The notes below the pieces were generated by a model, which was not told the origin of the DNA, ran no database searches, and worked only from the letters and a program-made list of their open reading frames with translations. A stretch of 64,000 nucleotides of DNA from Clostridium sp. KNHs214 (GTDB lineage: Bacteria > Bacillota > Clostridia > Clostridiales > Clostridiaceae), in assembly GCF_000744935.1 (NCBI RefSeq), contig NZ_JQMW01000011.1, positions 620,001-684,000 on the forward strand, in the 5' to 3' direction. A program made the position numbers and the translations under genes. This document shows positions 32,950 through 42,402 of the stretch, piece after piece (position 1 is the first letter of the stretch; every line of letters starts with the position of its first letter).

Positions 32950-34175
32950 CCCTTCTTATCCATATATCTAAGGTCTCTTCCTAAGGTTTCTGGGTTACAG
33001 GAGATGTACACCACCCTTTTAGGACCCATCTTCACTATAGAATCCATAAATTTTTCGGTGCTACCACTTCTTGGAGGATCCATAATAACTACATCTGCAC
33101 TTTCACCTCTACATGCCATGTCTTCCATAAATTCTCCAGCATCACCTGCATAGAATGTGACATTATTAATTTTATTTCTCTTTGCATTAAAAATAGCATC
33201 CCTTACAGCATCGCCATTTAATTCAACTCCAATAACCTTCTTTGCATGTTTACTTGCTATAAGTCCAATTGTACCAATGCCACAATAGGCGTCAATAACC
33301 TTTTCCTTTCCTGTAAGCTCTGCAAGCTCAATAGCTTTTTCATAAAGCACTTGAGTTTGGATAGGGTTAACTTGATAAAAAGAACGTGACGAAATCCTAA
33401 AAGTACACCCTAAAAGCACATCTTCAATATAGCCTTTACCATATATGACCTGCTCCCTATCTCCAAGAACCATACTGGTGCTTTTATTATTTATATTTAG
33501 TACAATAGTGGTTATCTCTGGATGCAATTTACGAAGCGCCTTTACAAAGTTATTTTTAGATGGAAATCTAGTGCATGCCACCACTAAAACTACCATAATC
33601 TCGCCAGTTGAGAATCCTTTTCTTATTAGCACATGCCTTAAAAGTCCCTCTCTTTTATCCTCATCATAAGGATTTATTTTAAAGGACTTTAAAAGTCCAC
33701 GAATAGAAACAATTATTTCATCTGCTTTTCTGTCTTCAATATAACATTTTTCCACAGGTATTACCTTGTGAGTTCCTGCCTTGTATATTCCAGAAATTAT
33801 ATTCCCACTTTTCTCTCTATGAAATACTGCATGAACCTTATTTCTATAATTATAAGGATTCTTCATTCCTATTACAGGATGTACATATATATTTTTTCCT
33901 AACAATTTTTTAACTTCAGTTTCTTTATCTTTTAACTGTTTTTCATAAGGTATATGCAAATTTTCACATGCTCCACATTCCTTGTATTTCGGACATACTA
34001 CTTGCTTATTCTCTTTTGAATTTAATTCCTTTACCTTAGTATTTTTTTTGCACATTGTTTTATTATTCTCTCTAGTGGTTTTATTATTACCTCTATCAGC
34101 TTTATTTTTCTCTCTAGTGGTTTTATTGCTACCCCTAACAGCTTTATTGTTATCTCTAGTGGTTTTATTTTTCAT
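32859..34175 (-). CDS. rlmD: 23S rRNA (uracil-5-)-methyltransferase, RlmD/RumA family, 3' end replaced by the ICE
   Basis: 438 aa. SAM-dependent m5U methyltransferase. Cysteine cluster for a [4Fe-4S] centre: CPKYKECGACENL (about 55-67). SAM motif: VIDAYCGIGTIGLIASKHAK. DPPRSG and VYISCNPETLGRDLRYMDKK hold the catalytic Cys. It lacks a TRAM domain; the N-terminus is instead six tandem heptads of the type [NSK]NK-x-x-R-x. After HVET the final nine residues (CVLLSHKNS) are encoded by the ICE; the original end was VVLMTNCSSEKK. The ICE thus repairs the gene, and activity is probably kept. Confidence 0.88.
   Translation of the reverse strand: MKNKTTRDNNKAVRGSNKTTREKNKADRGNNKTTRENNKTMCKKNTKVKELNSKENKQVVCPKYKECGACENLHIPYEKQLKDKETEVKKLLGKNIYVHPVIGMKNPYNYRNKVHAVFHREKSGNIISGIYKAGTHKVIPVEKCYIEDRKADEIIVSIRGLLKSFKINPYDEDKREGLLRHVLIRKGFSTGEIMVVLVVACTRFPSKNNFVKALRKLHPEITTIVLNINNKSTSMVLGDREQVIYGKGYIEDVLLGCTFRISSRSFYQVNPIQTQVLYEKAIELAELTGKEKVIDAYCGIGTIGLIASKHAKKVIGVELNGDAVRDAIFNAKRNKINNVTFYAGDAGEFMEDMACRGESADVVIMDPPRSGSTEKFMDSIVKMGPKRVVYISCNPETLGRDLRYMDKKGYIAKEAWPVDMFAMTKHVETCVLLSHKNS
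32889..32897. other. ICE right attachment core (attR)
   Basis: CGTCTCAAC, matching 7671-7679. It lies inside both the recombinase (plus) and rlmD (minus) reading frames. Confidence 0.85.
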
Positions 34176-34515
34176 ACAAGCATTTCTCCTATTTTTGTAA
34201 ATACATTTTTATTTACACTTATTTTAAGTCTGGATACTTCTTAAATTTTATCAATTTCTATCTTCTTGTGCAAGAAAAAACCTTTTGTCCAAAGGCCAAA
34301 TCGTCTTTAACAGGATAACCTTCTTTCTAATATACTATAACGTAAATTAGAAAGAGGATTTTCCTTGTTTATATAATGACATCACAGTATTACCCATTAA
34401 GTAACTATGTTTTTCTCACGTACAAAATAAAAGATTTATTTCTTAACCCTAAGTTTATTCCTTAATAGGATGGTATAATATTCTTAGTATTATTCTTAAT
34501 ATTATTTAATATATT

Positions 34516-34651
34516 GATTAACCCACAATAAGGTACAATGTGGTGGAATTATGAAATTTCTCGTCCATGACTTGCATAAAAGCTCGGAACAATAAATTTA
34601 ATTTGAGAAATTTCATAATTCAAGTAATATAATGCTTTTTGTGGGTTAATC
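34516..34651. mobile_element. MITE-like palindromic element, copy 1
   Basis: 136 bp with terminal inverted repeats GATTAACCCACAA, nearly palindromic overall (ATTATGAAATTTCTC near the left, GAGAAATTTCATAATT near the right). Flanked by a perfect 7-bp duplication, ATATATT, at 34509-34515 and 34652-34658. No coding capacity. Confidence 0.8.
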
Positions 34652-34701
34652 ATATATTAAAATAATGCTATGAAAAAATAATCCATAATGAGGTGAAAAA
34701 A

Positions 34702-35439
34702 ATGAAAGGCCATATACACAATTTAACCATCTCTGATTATGAGTGTTCATTATATCTTCCCTCAGAATACTACACAAGCCATAAAAATTATCCTATTGTA
34801 TATATAAATGGGGATTCTATAGAACAAGAATTTATGGAAGATATAGAACCCCACTTTGGTGCGGACTGTGGCGAATTTATACTTTTAGGCATTCAGTCAA
34901 AAAACTGGAATGAGGATTTTACCCCATGGCCTGCTAAGCCTCTAACAAAAAAGGGCGAGTCTTTTGAAGGAGGTGCCCTAGATTATCTTAATGTTCTTAC
35001 AAATACTATTAAGCCATTTATAGATGAGCACTATAAAACAAAACCTGAACCTTCAAATACTGCACTTATTGGATATTCTTTAGGAGGACTTGTTTCATTA
35101 TACGCTCTTTATAACTTTGGAGCCTTTGGTAAAATAGGAAGCCTCTCTGGTTCATTGTGGTATGATGATTGGATAGAATTTATGAATTCTCATGCACCTG
35201 TAAATGTCTCTGCAAAGGTATATATGTCTCTTGGCAAAGTGGAGGAGAAAAGCCGCAATAAACGTATGGCTAAAGTAGGAAGTTGTACCCGCGAAGCATT
35301 TGAGATATTAGAAAAACAACTTTCATTTAAAGAAAATATTACACTTGACTGGAATGAGGGTGGGCATTTTACAAAAATACCCTATAGATTTAAAAAAGCA
35401 TTATTATGGCTTATGAAAGACATGCATAAATTTATGTAA
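34702..35439 (+). CDS. Alpha/beta-hydrolase esterase (Fes/IroE-like)
   Basis: 245 aa from ATG 34702 with GAGGTG upstream. Nucleophile elbow GYSLGG (Ser) near residue 128; YPIVYINGDSIEQEFMEDIE near the N-terminus; a final His in GGHFTKIP. It resembles the putative esterase family that includes siderophore esterases (IroE/Fes-like). Cytosolic by sequence. It lies between two MITE copies. Confidence 0.8.
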   Translation: MKGHIHNLTISDYECSLYLPSEYYTSHKNYPIVYINGDSIEQEFMEDIEPHFGADCGEFILLGIQSKNWNEDFTPWPAKPLTKKGESFEGGALDYLNVLTNTIKPFIDEHYKTKPEPSNTALIGYSLGGLVSLYALYNFGAFGKIGSLSGSLWYDDWIEFMNSHAPVNVSAKVYMSLGKVEEKSRNKRMAKVGSCTREAFEILEKQLSFKENITLDWNEGGHFTKIPYRFKKALLWLMKDMHKFM

Positions 35440-35500
35440 ATTAAATTTATGCATTCTTCCATATAAGTCATGTAAATATTTTATATCTAATTTATCTAAG

Positions 35501-35811
35501 GATTAACCCACAATAAGTATTACATTGCTTGAATTATGAAATTTCTCTGGAATGAGTTGCATAAGAAGCGAAGGAACTATTTAAATTTAATTTTAGAAAT
35601 TCTTCTTTTAGACAGATAAAATTATCGTAACCCTTAAAAGGACGCCAGGCTAGCGAACCTGAGGCAGGACGCTGAATGTGAGCGTTAGATAATTTTATAT
35701 GGCTAAAAGATTAGAATTTCTTAAATTAAATTTATTGTTCCAAGCTCTTATGCAAGTCATGGAGGAGAAATTTCATAATTCCATTACATTCTACCTTATT
35801 GTGGGTTAATC
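35501..35811. mobile_element. MITE-like palindromic element, copy 2, with nested insert
   Basis: 311 bp with the same terminal repeats GATTAACCCACAATAAG and a perfect 7-bp duplication, ATCTAAG, at 35494-35500 and 35812-35818. Its centre holds another palindromic piece, about 35604-35711, with ends CTTTTAGACAGATAAAATTATC-like on the left and the complement GATAATTTTATATGGCTAAAAG-like on the right (differing at several bases). Confidence 0.8.
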
Positions 35812-35813
35812 AT

Positions 35814-36341
35814 CTAAGTATATATTTTTAAGAAATACTCCGTAACATGATTAACAATCAAATAAAATATTCCTAAATATGCCCATGAAATGACAGTAGT
35901 TTTAGCACACAACGCTATTCTATTTGTTCTCCCTTTATCACCCTTTGCTGCTATGGATAAACACTTTGCTGCTCCACCTATACCTATAATAGCAAGTATC
36001 AAACTTTCAATAAATACTATTGGTATGACTATACATGCTGCTGCAAACAACCAAGCCCACCATTCAATCTTAGATTTTTCTTCCTCCAATATGTTTAGTA
36101 CACCATATTCATTTACTGTAAGCTTGTATTGGTATGTTAATTTATTTGGAACTATATCCAAATTACATTGCTTATCTTCCACATTAAAAGATAGCTTTAC
36201 TTCATCTCCTAATAGAGCTCTCTTTTTCATAATAATTTTATCATCACAATACAGTGAACTCTTTCCACTAAAAGCATTATGTTTTAGCTTAATTATATGC
36301 TTTGTATCCTCATGGTTAAGTTCCCAACATACTATCTTCAT
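35814..36341 (-). CDS. Uncharacterised membrane protein
   Basis: 175 aa. The first ~85 residues look like a beta-rich soluble domain (KLKHNAFSGKSSLYCDDKII, then LLGDEVKLSFNVEDKQCNLD). Two or three membrane segments follow (WWAWLFAAACIVIPIVFIES, AYLGIFYLIVNHVTEYFLKI). No family recognised. It starts ATG 36341 with a GGAG site upstream and lies 21 bases after LtaS, so they may be co-transcribed. Confidence 0.65.
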   Translation of the reverse strand: MKIVCWELNHEDTKHIIKLKHNAFSGKSSLYCDDKIIMKKRALLGDEVKLSFNVEDKQCNLDIVPNKLTYQYKLTVNEYGVLNILEEEKSKIEWWAWLFAAACIVIPIVFIESLILAIIGIGGAAKCLSIAAKGDKGRTNRIALCAKTTVISWAYLGIFYLIVNHVTEYFLKIYT

Positions 36342-36362
36342 GGCGATATCTCCTTATTAAAA

Positions 36363-38237
36363 TTATTCTTTATCAAAATAATTACTCCTTATTAACTTAT
36401 CTCCTAAATCTATTGTTTTAAGTGTGTGCTCCTCTTCTTCTTTAGTGCCTTTTCCAATAAATTTACGAGTGGCTAAAAATGTATAATTTTTATTAGTCTT
36501 AACCAAGATACGTCCCATAGCTGTATGATTAAAATCTTTTTCGTCTATTCCCATTAAATAAGCTATGGTTGGCATAATATCTAGCTGGCCACCATTTACA
36601 TTTACCACCTCACCTTTTAAACCTTTACTATATACGATAAATGGAACCTTCATATTTTTCTCTGCCCACCATGACTCTGAAGGCTTTATTTTGGAAATTT
36701 CATCTTGATAAAATTTATGCACACCAGTATGGTCTCCAGTAATAACCACTACTGTATTATCTAAACCGATCTCTTTATCTATATTCTCTAAAAATAATCC
36801 AATATGTTTGTCTGTATAATGAAAAGCTTGAAAGCTCGCACCTAATTTAGTTCCTTGAAATTTTTTTTCTAAATTTAAATTCTTTAGGTTACTTGGTAAA
36901 TCAAAAGGACAATGACTTGTTAATGTAACCATAAAGGTATAAAAAGGCTTCTTTTGTTTTGATATCATTGGTACAACTTGTTTTAAATAACTTCCATCAC
37001 TAATGCCTAACCCTATTAACTCATCTCCTTTAAAAGAACTTTCATCAATACACTTATTGAAACCTATAGAATATAGCGCTTGCATCCAATTCCAGTACGC
37101 TCCCTTATCTGGATGTATTGCCAAACTTGAATATCCCTTATTTTCTAATAAATTTGGTAAAGAATTATATTTATTACCTGGATAACGGAAAAAAGTACTT
37201 CCACTTCTTACAGGTGAAACGGATGTATTTGTCATTAAATCAGAGTCAGAACTTGTCCCATTCCAAACCTGTTCATAAACATTAGGAAAATATATGCTAT
37301 TACTTAAAAGCTTATTTATATTAGGAGTAATATCTTGTCCATTTACTTTCTGACCTATCATAAAGTTTTCTAAAGATTCTACTTGAAGAACAATTAGATT
37401 TTTCCCCTTAAACATTCCTTTATATTTATTATCTGGTAAGTTTTCTTGTTTTTTATCATACCATTGTTTAATTTCTTTCTTTTCGCTATCGGATAAAACA
37501 TATTTCTTACACTCATCAAAGTACACAAAAAGGTCATTAATATGATATCCTATGGGACCAAGATTTGATAAAGTTTGATTAGGAGACCAACTTCCCTTCC
37601 AAATTCTTTGATTCTCAAATCCCCTTCCATAAACATCTACCTTATAATGGTCATAAAACACATAACCAATAGAAATTGCAAGAACCAAAACAAATAAAAA
37701 TACATTTCTTTCTACATTTTTATATAATTTTTTATTTCTTACTGCTAAGAATATAAAAAATGCTATATCAATTATAAAAACTAAATCAATTGTATGAAAC
37801 ATAGATGCAACAGAACCACCTAAGTTATCTAGATTAGCAAACTGCTTTAATAGATGAGGAGATAAATAAGAGGAGTATCCCCTGTAATACCATATATCAG
37901 ATACGAATAATATTGTAATAATAATATCTAAAACTATTAAACTCCAAATATGGCCCCTACCCTTGAATAGAAAGGATATAGATAAAAACATAGCAATAAA
38001 GGCTCCTTGTAAAATTATAGGTGGCACACTCATAAATGCATGTACAATATCAATTTTAGAGGCATTTACACTTGGCACAATGCATATAAAAAATAATCCT
38101 TTAAGCATTAATGCTAAAAGAACATATTGAAAAAAAATATCACCTTTCAATTGTTTCATATTATTCTGTAAGTAAACCCATAAACTTTTCTTTACAGGAC
38201 GATTTAAGTTTATTTGTATATCATTCACATACTTCAC
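36363..38237 (-). CDS. LTA synthase family phosphoglycerol transferase (sulfatase fold)
   Basis: 624 aa. Five N-terminal membrane segments are followed by an extracellular sulfatase-type domain. NLIVLQVESLENFMIG gives a metal ligand. VWNGTSSDSDLMTNTSVSPV carries the nucleophilic Thr. LVTLTSHCPF-type and VVVITGDHTGVHKFYQDEIS motifs complete the site. It uses phosphatidylglycerol to build polyglycerol phosphate (teichoic-acid-like polymer). Length is like LtaS (about 650). Confidence 0.9.
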   Translation of the reverse strand: MKYVNDIQINLNRPVKKSLWVYLQNNMKQLKGDIFFQYVLLALMLKGLFFICIVPSVNASKIDIVHAFMSVPPIILQGAFIAMFLSISFLFKGRGHIWSLIVLDIIITILFVSDIWYYRGYSSYLSPHLLKQFANLDNLGGSVASMFHTIDLVFIIDIAFFIFLAVRNKKLYKNVERNVFLFVLVLAISIGYVFYDHYKVDVYGRGFENQRIWKGSWSPNQTLSNLGPIGYHINDLFVYFDECKKYVLSDSEKKEIKQWYDKKQENLPDNKYKGMFKGKNLIVLQVESLENFMIGQKVNGQDITPNINKLLSNSIYFPNVYEQVWNGTSSDSDLMTNTSVSPVRSGSTFFRYPGNKYNSLPNLLENKGYSSLAIHPDKGAYWNWMQALYSIGFNKCIDESSFKGDELIGLGISDGSYLKQVVPMISKQKKPFYTFMVTLTSHCPFDLPSNLKNLNLEKKFQGTKLGASFQAFHYTDKHIGLFLENIDKEIGLDNTVVVITGDHTGVHKFYQDEISKIKPSESWWAEKNMKVPFIVYSKGLKGEVVNVNGGQLDIMPTIAYLMGIDEKDFNHTAMGRILVKTNKNYTFLATRKFIGKGTKEEEEHTLKTIDLGDKLIRSNYFDKE

Positions 38238-38467
38238 TCCTAACTATATCTCATGTGCAAATCGCTCTAAGCACAAACATAACTATCCTTCACAAACTAT
38301 TATATAAAATTACATTTCGCCGTTTTAATAATAACATATAATTTTATAAAATAACACGGTTTTACTTTGTAAGTAGCCAGACCCTGTTCAAAAACTGGAA
38401 GTTTACTTCTAGTTTTTGTTGCTAATTGACACAAAGCCTAAAAGTCATAATGCCATGTCTAAACTAT

Positions 38468-39483
38468 TTATTTTACAATAGTTTTGGTCATATTTTTCAA
38501 TAGACCTGCTGCTGTTTTTTCTCCACCAGAAAGGCATCCGCAATCTCCAAATACTAAAAATGAATCTTTTGCTCTGGAAACTGCAACATTCATTAGATTT
38601 GGAGCTCTATTTATAAAATAGCGGCCATCTTCGTTACCATACACACTTGAAAATAAAATAATCTTTCGTTCTGCGCCCTGAAAAGTATGTACTGTTCCAA
38701 CATCAATAAATTGTGCATAATCTGGGAATTCTTCCTTTATCAATTTTTTTATAAGAATACTCTGACTCTTAAATGGAGTTATTACACCAATCAATTCCTT
38801 CTCATTAATACTATTTTTACCCTTTTTTCTATAGCAATCTACTATAGCTTCATAATTAGCCTTTAACCAAGCAAGAATCTGCTTGGCTTCTTCTTTATTC
38901 TGCCTGCTGCTACCAGACTTCTGTGATCTAGACACGGTAATCTGTTTATGTCCCATTGCAGGTAGCAAACCAGAAAGAGCATTATTCTTGTCCTCTACGA
39001 CGCTGCCACGTTTTGGTTCCAACTTATCTTCATATACTAATTTATTACAATATGTAACAATTTCATTATAGCACCTGCGATGTTCGCATAAGAATAACCC
39101 CTTTTTATATTTATCAAATGCACAAGATAATGATGCCAGCTTCATGATACTTGACTGTGAACAATTTAAACCATTTATTTCAAGTTCACAATATTGCTCT
39201 TTTCCATCGATAACTTTATTACTAATTGCCATCGCAATATCAAGTGCCCTAGTGGTTCCCCAAACAGGTGGTATTTGTTCTTCGTCTCCAACTACAACTG
39301 CCTTTTTTGCTAATGAAAACGATGGAGCCGCAACTTCTGGTGATATCTGTCCTGCTTCATCAACAATCAGTAAATCTATGTAATTATACATATAATAATG
39401 ATTCTTGTCGTTTCCATTATATGCTAAAAACTGTTTTGGCAGCATAAAGAAAGTCATTACCATGCACGGCGAAATCATTGCTA
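38468..39483 (-). pseudogene. Superfamily I (UPF1-like) helicase, 5'-truncated
   Basis: About 336 C-terminal codons: YIDLLIVDEAGQISPEVAAP (motif II DEAG), KKAVVVGDEEQIPPVWGTTR (motif III), GVITPFKSQSILIKKLIKEE, IDVGTVHTFQGAERKIILFS (motif V), and LMNVAVSRAKDSFLVFGDCG (motif VI). The N-terminal half with Walker A is missing: homology ends where a solo end of the TniA-type transposon begins (39487). Not functional as a helicase. Confidence 0.85.
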
Positions 39484-39486
39484 ATC

Positions 39487-39595
39487 TTTTGAAAACTGCA
39501 CTTCTAAGTCAAATTATAACTATAAATCCAATAACTTTCCAGTAATTAAATGCATTTTAAATAATCATATTATTGCTAAAATAAAACTTACATTC
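39487..39595 (+). repeat. Solo right end of the TniA-type transposon (copy B)
   Basis: About 105 bases closely match the reverse complement of 20107-20205: CTTTTGAAAACTGCACTTCT, then AAGTCAAATTATAACTATAA and TTTAAATAATCATATTATTG. The terminal ~20 bases are missing at the helicase junction. It is a deletion scar of a former insertion. Confidence 0.8.
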
Positions 39596-39691
39596 ATTTG
39601 AATTGCATATAAACAAGCTATATAATTTATCTAAGGAGATAATTATAGAAGCCTTAATTATTCCAATTATTAAAATGGGGGAGATGTACTT

Positions 39692-40111
39692 ATGCTTGAA
39701 AAAGTACCAACAGAAGAAGAATTGAATCAGTTGATGGGAGCGGATATATTTGAAACATGGTGCTCTATCAACAACTTTATAAAGAATAATTACAATATGG
39801 ATGTATTATGGGATGTTGGGGGAAAAACAGGCGTTTTTGAACTAAAATATCGTAAAAGTGGGAAAACATTTTGTGCGTTGTATCCAAGAGAAAAAGGTCT
39901 GCGTTTTTTAATTATATTTGGAAAGAATGAACGGGAAAAATTTGAAACATCAAGGATAAACTACTCTGAATATATTATTAACTTATATGATAATACTCAT
40001 CAGTACCATGACGGAAAATGGTTATATATAGACATAATTAATGGCACAGTAATCGAAGATATAAAAAGATTATTATTGATAAAGAAAAAACCAAATAGAA
40101 AGAGGGTATAG
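39692..40111 (+). CDS. DUF3788 family protein
   Basis: 139 aa, with WDVGGKTGVFELKYRKSGKT, then FCALYPREKGLRFLIIFGKN and YDNTHQYHDGKWLYIDI. This is typical of small DUF3788 proteins, which are of unknown function and often sit beside DUF3795 genes, as here. The ribosome site is GGGGGAG. Complete. Confidence 0.8.
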   Translation: MLEKVPTEEELNQLMGADIFETWCSINNFIKNNYNMDVLWDVGGKTGVFELKYRKSGKTFCALYPREKGLRFLIIFGKNEREKFETSRINYSEYIINLYDNTHQYHDGKWLYIDIINGTVIEDIKRLLLIKKKPNRKRV

Positions 40112-40116
40112 TTATT

Positions 40117-40188
40117 ATGAATGTAACAAGATGTGGATATTGTTGCGATTTATGCCAAGCATTTGCACCAAACATAAAAGATAATTAG
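40117..40188 (+). pseudogene. DUF3795 protein, N-terminal remnant
   Basis: Only 23 codons: MNVTRCGYCCDLCQAFAPNI then KDN and a stop. The CGYCC-x2-C-x-AF pattern is the zinc-binding start of DUF3795 proteins (about 90-180 aa). The rest is missing. Confidence 0.65.
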
Positions 40189-40209
40189 ATTGACTTTAGA
40201 GCAATAAGT

Positions 40210-40238
40210 AAAAGTGCGATTTGTGTTCGCACTTTTTT
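40210..40238 (+). terminator. Rho-independent terminator
   Basis: AAAGTGCGA (40211-40219) pairs with TCGCACTTT (40227-40235) followed by TTTAT. Ends the DUF3788/DUF3795 unit. Confidence 0.8.
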
Positions 40239-40282
40239 ATTGGTTTACTATAAAGGATAAAATTTACGCAGATTTTCTCTTA

Positions 40283-40592
40283 GTTATTCGGTAGTTGTTT
40301 GTTTTTCAAATATAATTTTATAGTCATATGCCATCATAACGCCCATTTTTTCATTTGGCGGTATTACTACATGATATTTGCCATTTTGAGAAAATAACAT
40401 CAAAGCAACTTCTTGAGCTGAATTAAATGCATTGTAAATTCTATCTAAAGTTGCAAGCAAAACATGTTTTTTTCTGCTGCTCTATTGCAAACATTTATAA
40501 ATGCATCAATAAGGTCATTTATAACAAATGCTAGCAACATAACTGAGACACTCTCATTATAAAGAAATGCTGGTCTAAAACAAGTCTTATTT
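40283..40592 (-). pseudogene. Unidentified decayed coding sequence
   Basis: Minus-strand codons read LLATLDRIYNAFNSAQEVAL, then MLFSQNGKYHVVIPPNEKMG and MAYDYKIIFEKQTTTE with a stop near 40280. Upstream the frame shifts at an A-run (about 40470) to NDLIDAFINVCNRAAEKK. It looks like a real gene end that has lost its start. I do not recognise the family. Confidence 0.35.
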
Positions 40593-40633
40593 TAATATTT
40601 CATAAATTAACCCAATAAAATAAAAATCGCAAG

Positions 40634-40777
40634 TTAATATTCCATATTATTGAATATTAACTTGATGACATTAACCGTTAGCCAAATCACTGATTCCATT
40701 TGCATGACCAGTAATTCCTGTAGATGATTTGATTCATCACGTCGCTGAGCAAGAAATCCCATATAAACAAAAGGCAT
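40634..40777 (-). CDS. Small hypothetical protein
   Basis: 47 aa from ATG 40777 preceded by AAAGGAGG: MPFVYMGFLAQRRDESNHLQ and a hydrophobic C-terminal half. A longer frame from 40855 has no ribosome site. No known family; it may be a remnant of mobile DNA. Confidence 0.3.
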   Translation of the reverse strand: MPFVYMGFLAQRRDESNHLQELLVMQMESVIWLTVNVIKLIFNNMEY

Positions 40778-40845
40778 AACCTCCTTTCTTTCCAAGTAAA
40801 AAGAGCATACCGTTTTCACGATATGCCCAAACTTTGCATAAAAAA

Positions 40846-40868
40846 GCAAGGACATTTTCTATCCTTGC
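40846..40868 (-). terminator. Terminator after the RHH gene
   Basis: GCAAGGA (40846-40852) pairs with TCCTTGC (40862-40868); on the minus strand it is followed by TTTTTT. Confidence 0.75.
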
Positions 40869-40874
40869 CAATAG

Positions 40875-41180
40875 TTATTTTGATTCTTGTGCCTCAGCTT
40901 CATCCAGTGCTTTTATGATTAGTTCGGTGATAAATGCTTTTTGGGTTAAGTGTGGATTTTTATCCAGGTAGTTTTTAATCCTTGCAAAGAGTTCCTCTGC
41001 TATTTGCAGTGCAAGTGTCCTTGTTTGTGCCATGTTTTTCATCTCCTTCATTTGATAATATTCAACAATCAGCTTTTCTACATATTGGTTTAGAGTAAGT
41101 CCGCTTTCTTCTTGGCTTGCTCTTACTCTATTGTGCAATTCTATAGGGATTTTAGCACATAAACTTTTGGTTTCTTCCAT
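40875..41180 (-). CDS. Tandem ribbon-helix-helix DNA-binding protein
   Basis: 101 aa from ATG 41180 after AGGAGGAAG. Two RHH-like units: KIPIELHNRVRASQEESGLT with LNQYVEKLIVEYY, and LALQIAEELFARIKNYLDKN with KAFITELIIKALDE. Such Arc-like proteins are common in Firmicute plasmids and ICEs, so this may be a piece of a lost element. The target is unknown. Confidence 0.7.
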   Translation of the reverse strand: MEETKSLCAKIPIELHNRVRASQEESGLTLNQYVEKLIVEYYQMKEMKNMAQTRTLALQIAEELFARIKNYLDKNPHLTQKAFITELIIKALDEAEAQESK

Positions 41181-41186
41181 TTTCAC

Positions 41187-41462
41187 TTCCTCCTATCTTT
41201 GATTTTGCAAGCAAAGCATACCCTAAAGTCTAAGTTAAAGCTATACCCAATACCAACAAGAATTGAAGTAATTTTTTCTCTCTGCTATATGCCGAGTATT
41301 GTCCATAGTATTCTTGCAAAAAACGGTAAGTAGATTGTAATTTTTATATATTTGTTTAAACGCCTTATCTGTAACAAATTCTCAAATAATCATTTTGAGT
41401 TTTCCTTTACATTTTGAGAGTATAAAATAATCCTATTAAAATTATCTTTAAAAGTTATAATA
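41187..41462. other. Non-coding AT-rich gap
   Basis: No gene seen. It precedes the MarR promoter. Confidence 0.5.
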
Positions 41463-41516
41463 TTGACAAGCAAAAATAAAGGTAATATAATACCTATATA
41501 AGTAATATGTTACCTA
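41463..41516 (+). promoter_or_regulatory. Consensus promoter with two MarR-type operators
   Basis: TTGACA (41463-41468), 17-base spacer, TATAAT (41486-41491). The -10 lies inside the dyad AGGTAATATAATACCT, and a second, similar site, AGTAATATGTTACCT, follows at about 41501-41515. Binding by the downstream MarR protein would block transcription. Confidence 0.7.
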
Positions 41517-41532
41517 ACGAAAGGATGATAAA

Positions 41533-41988
41533 ATGTACGATTTTGAAAAGATGGATAAACGGTATATTATTTTTGCAAATATATTTTTACTTTCTAATCG
41601 CTTGCAAACAGTTATGGACAGCGATATTGAAGAGCTTACAGCTAAACAATGGCTGACCGCTATGATGCTTGGAATGTTTGATGAACCGCCGACCCTAAAA
41701 CAGCTCGCTAAAATATGTGATTCATCTCACCAAAACACTAAGCAGCTTATATCAAAGCTTGAATCTAAGGGTTTTATTCGTATTGAAAATGATAACAAGG
41801 ATTTGCGAGCTATGCGTATTCTCACAACAGATAAGTGGGTTAAATGGAACCAAGATAATAATGAAAACTCTATCAACTTTATAACAAAGATGTTCGAAAA
41901 CCTTACCGACGAAGAAATTGCAGTAATGAATAAAGTACAACAAAAAATTTACGAAAATCTTGAAAATATGGAGGAAAATTTGAAATGA
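41533..41988 (+). CDS. MarR-family transcriptional regulator
   Basis: 151 aa. Winged-helix core: PPTLKQLAKICDSSHQNTKQ, then LISKLESKGFIRIENDNKDL and RAMRILTTDK. It is the first gene of a three-gene operon with flavodoxin and an FMN-binding protein and overlaps the next start (ATGA), so it is probably an autoregulated repressor. Ribosome site GAAAGGATG. Confidence 0.88.
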   Translation: MYDFEKMDKRYIIFANIFLLSNRLQTVMDSDIEELTAKQWLTAMMLGMFDEPPTLKQLAKICDSSHQNTKQLISKLESKGFIRIENDNKDLRAMRILTTDKWVKWNQDNNENSINFITKMFENLTDEEIAVMNKVQQKIYENLENMEENLK

Positions 41989-42398
41989 AAACAGAAATCA
42001 TTTACGCCACAATGACAGGTCACAGTAAAAAAATTGCATCAGCCGTTGCAAATAAGCTTGGAATCACCCCACATAGCGTTAAAGAAAACCCCCAAATTAA
42101 CGATTGTGATCTCCTGTACATAGTGAGCGGAATTTATGGAGGAGATTGCAGTCCTGAACTTTTAAAATTTACTCAGAGTTTATCCTCAAAACAAGTAAAA
42201 AAAGTTGCACTAATAACATCTTCTACAAGAGTTGTACCTCAAAAGACTATTCGTGATGCACTTGCTTTAAATGGTATTGAGGTGCTAAAAGATGAATATC
42301 TTTGTAAAGGTGGATTTTTATTTATGGCTTTCTCGCATCCTAACAAAGATGAAATAAATGGTGCTGTTAGATTTGCTGAAAAACTTATAAAGGAGTGA
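41985..42398 (+). CDS. Flavodoxin
   Basis: 137 aa. The phosphate-binding loop is YATMTGHSKKIASAVANKLG, a variant of the T-x-T-G-N-T motif. Further flavodoxin-like segments: LLYIVSGIYGGDCSPELLKF and VALITSSTRVVPQKTIRDAL. It carries electrons via FMN. Coupled to marR. Confidence 0.85.
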   Translation: MKTEIIYATMTGHSKKIASAVANKLGITPHSVKENPQINDCDLLYIVSGIYGGDCSPELLKFTQSLSSKQVKKVALITSSTRVVPQKTIRDALALNGIEVLKDEYLCKGGFLFMAFSHPNKDEINGAVRFAEKLIKE

Positions 42399-42402
42399 TT
42401 GG

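Noticed and set aside
34010-34175. Possible short direct-repeat CRISPR in the rlmD start
   Set aside because: The repeats are in-frame codons for basic heptads with no unique spacers.
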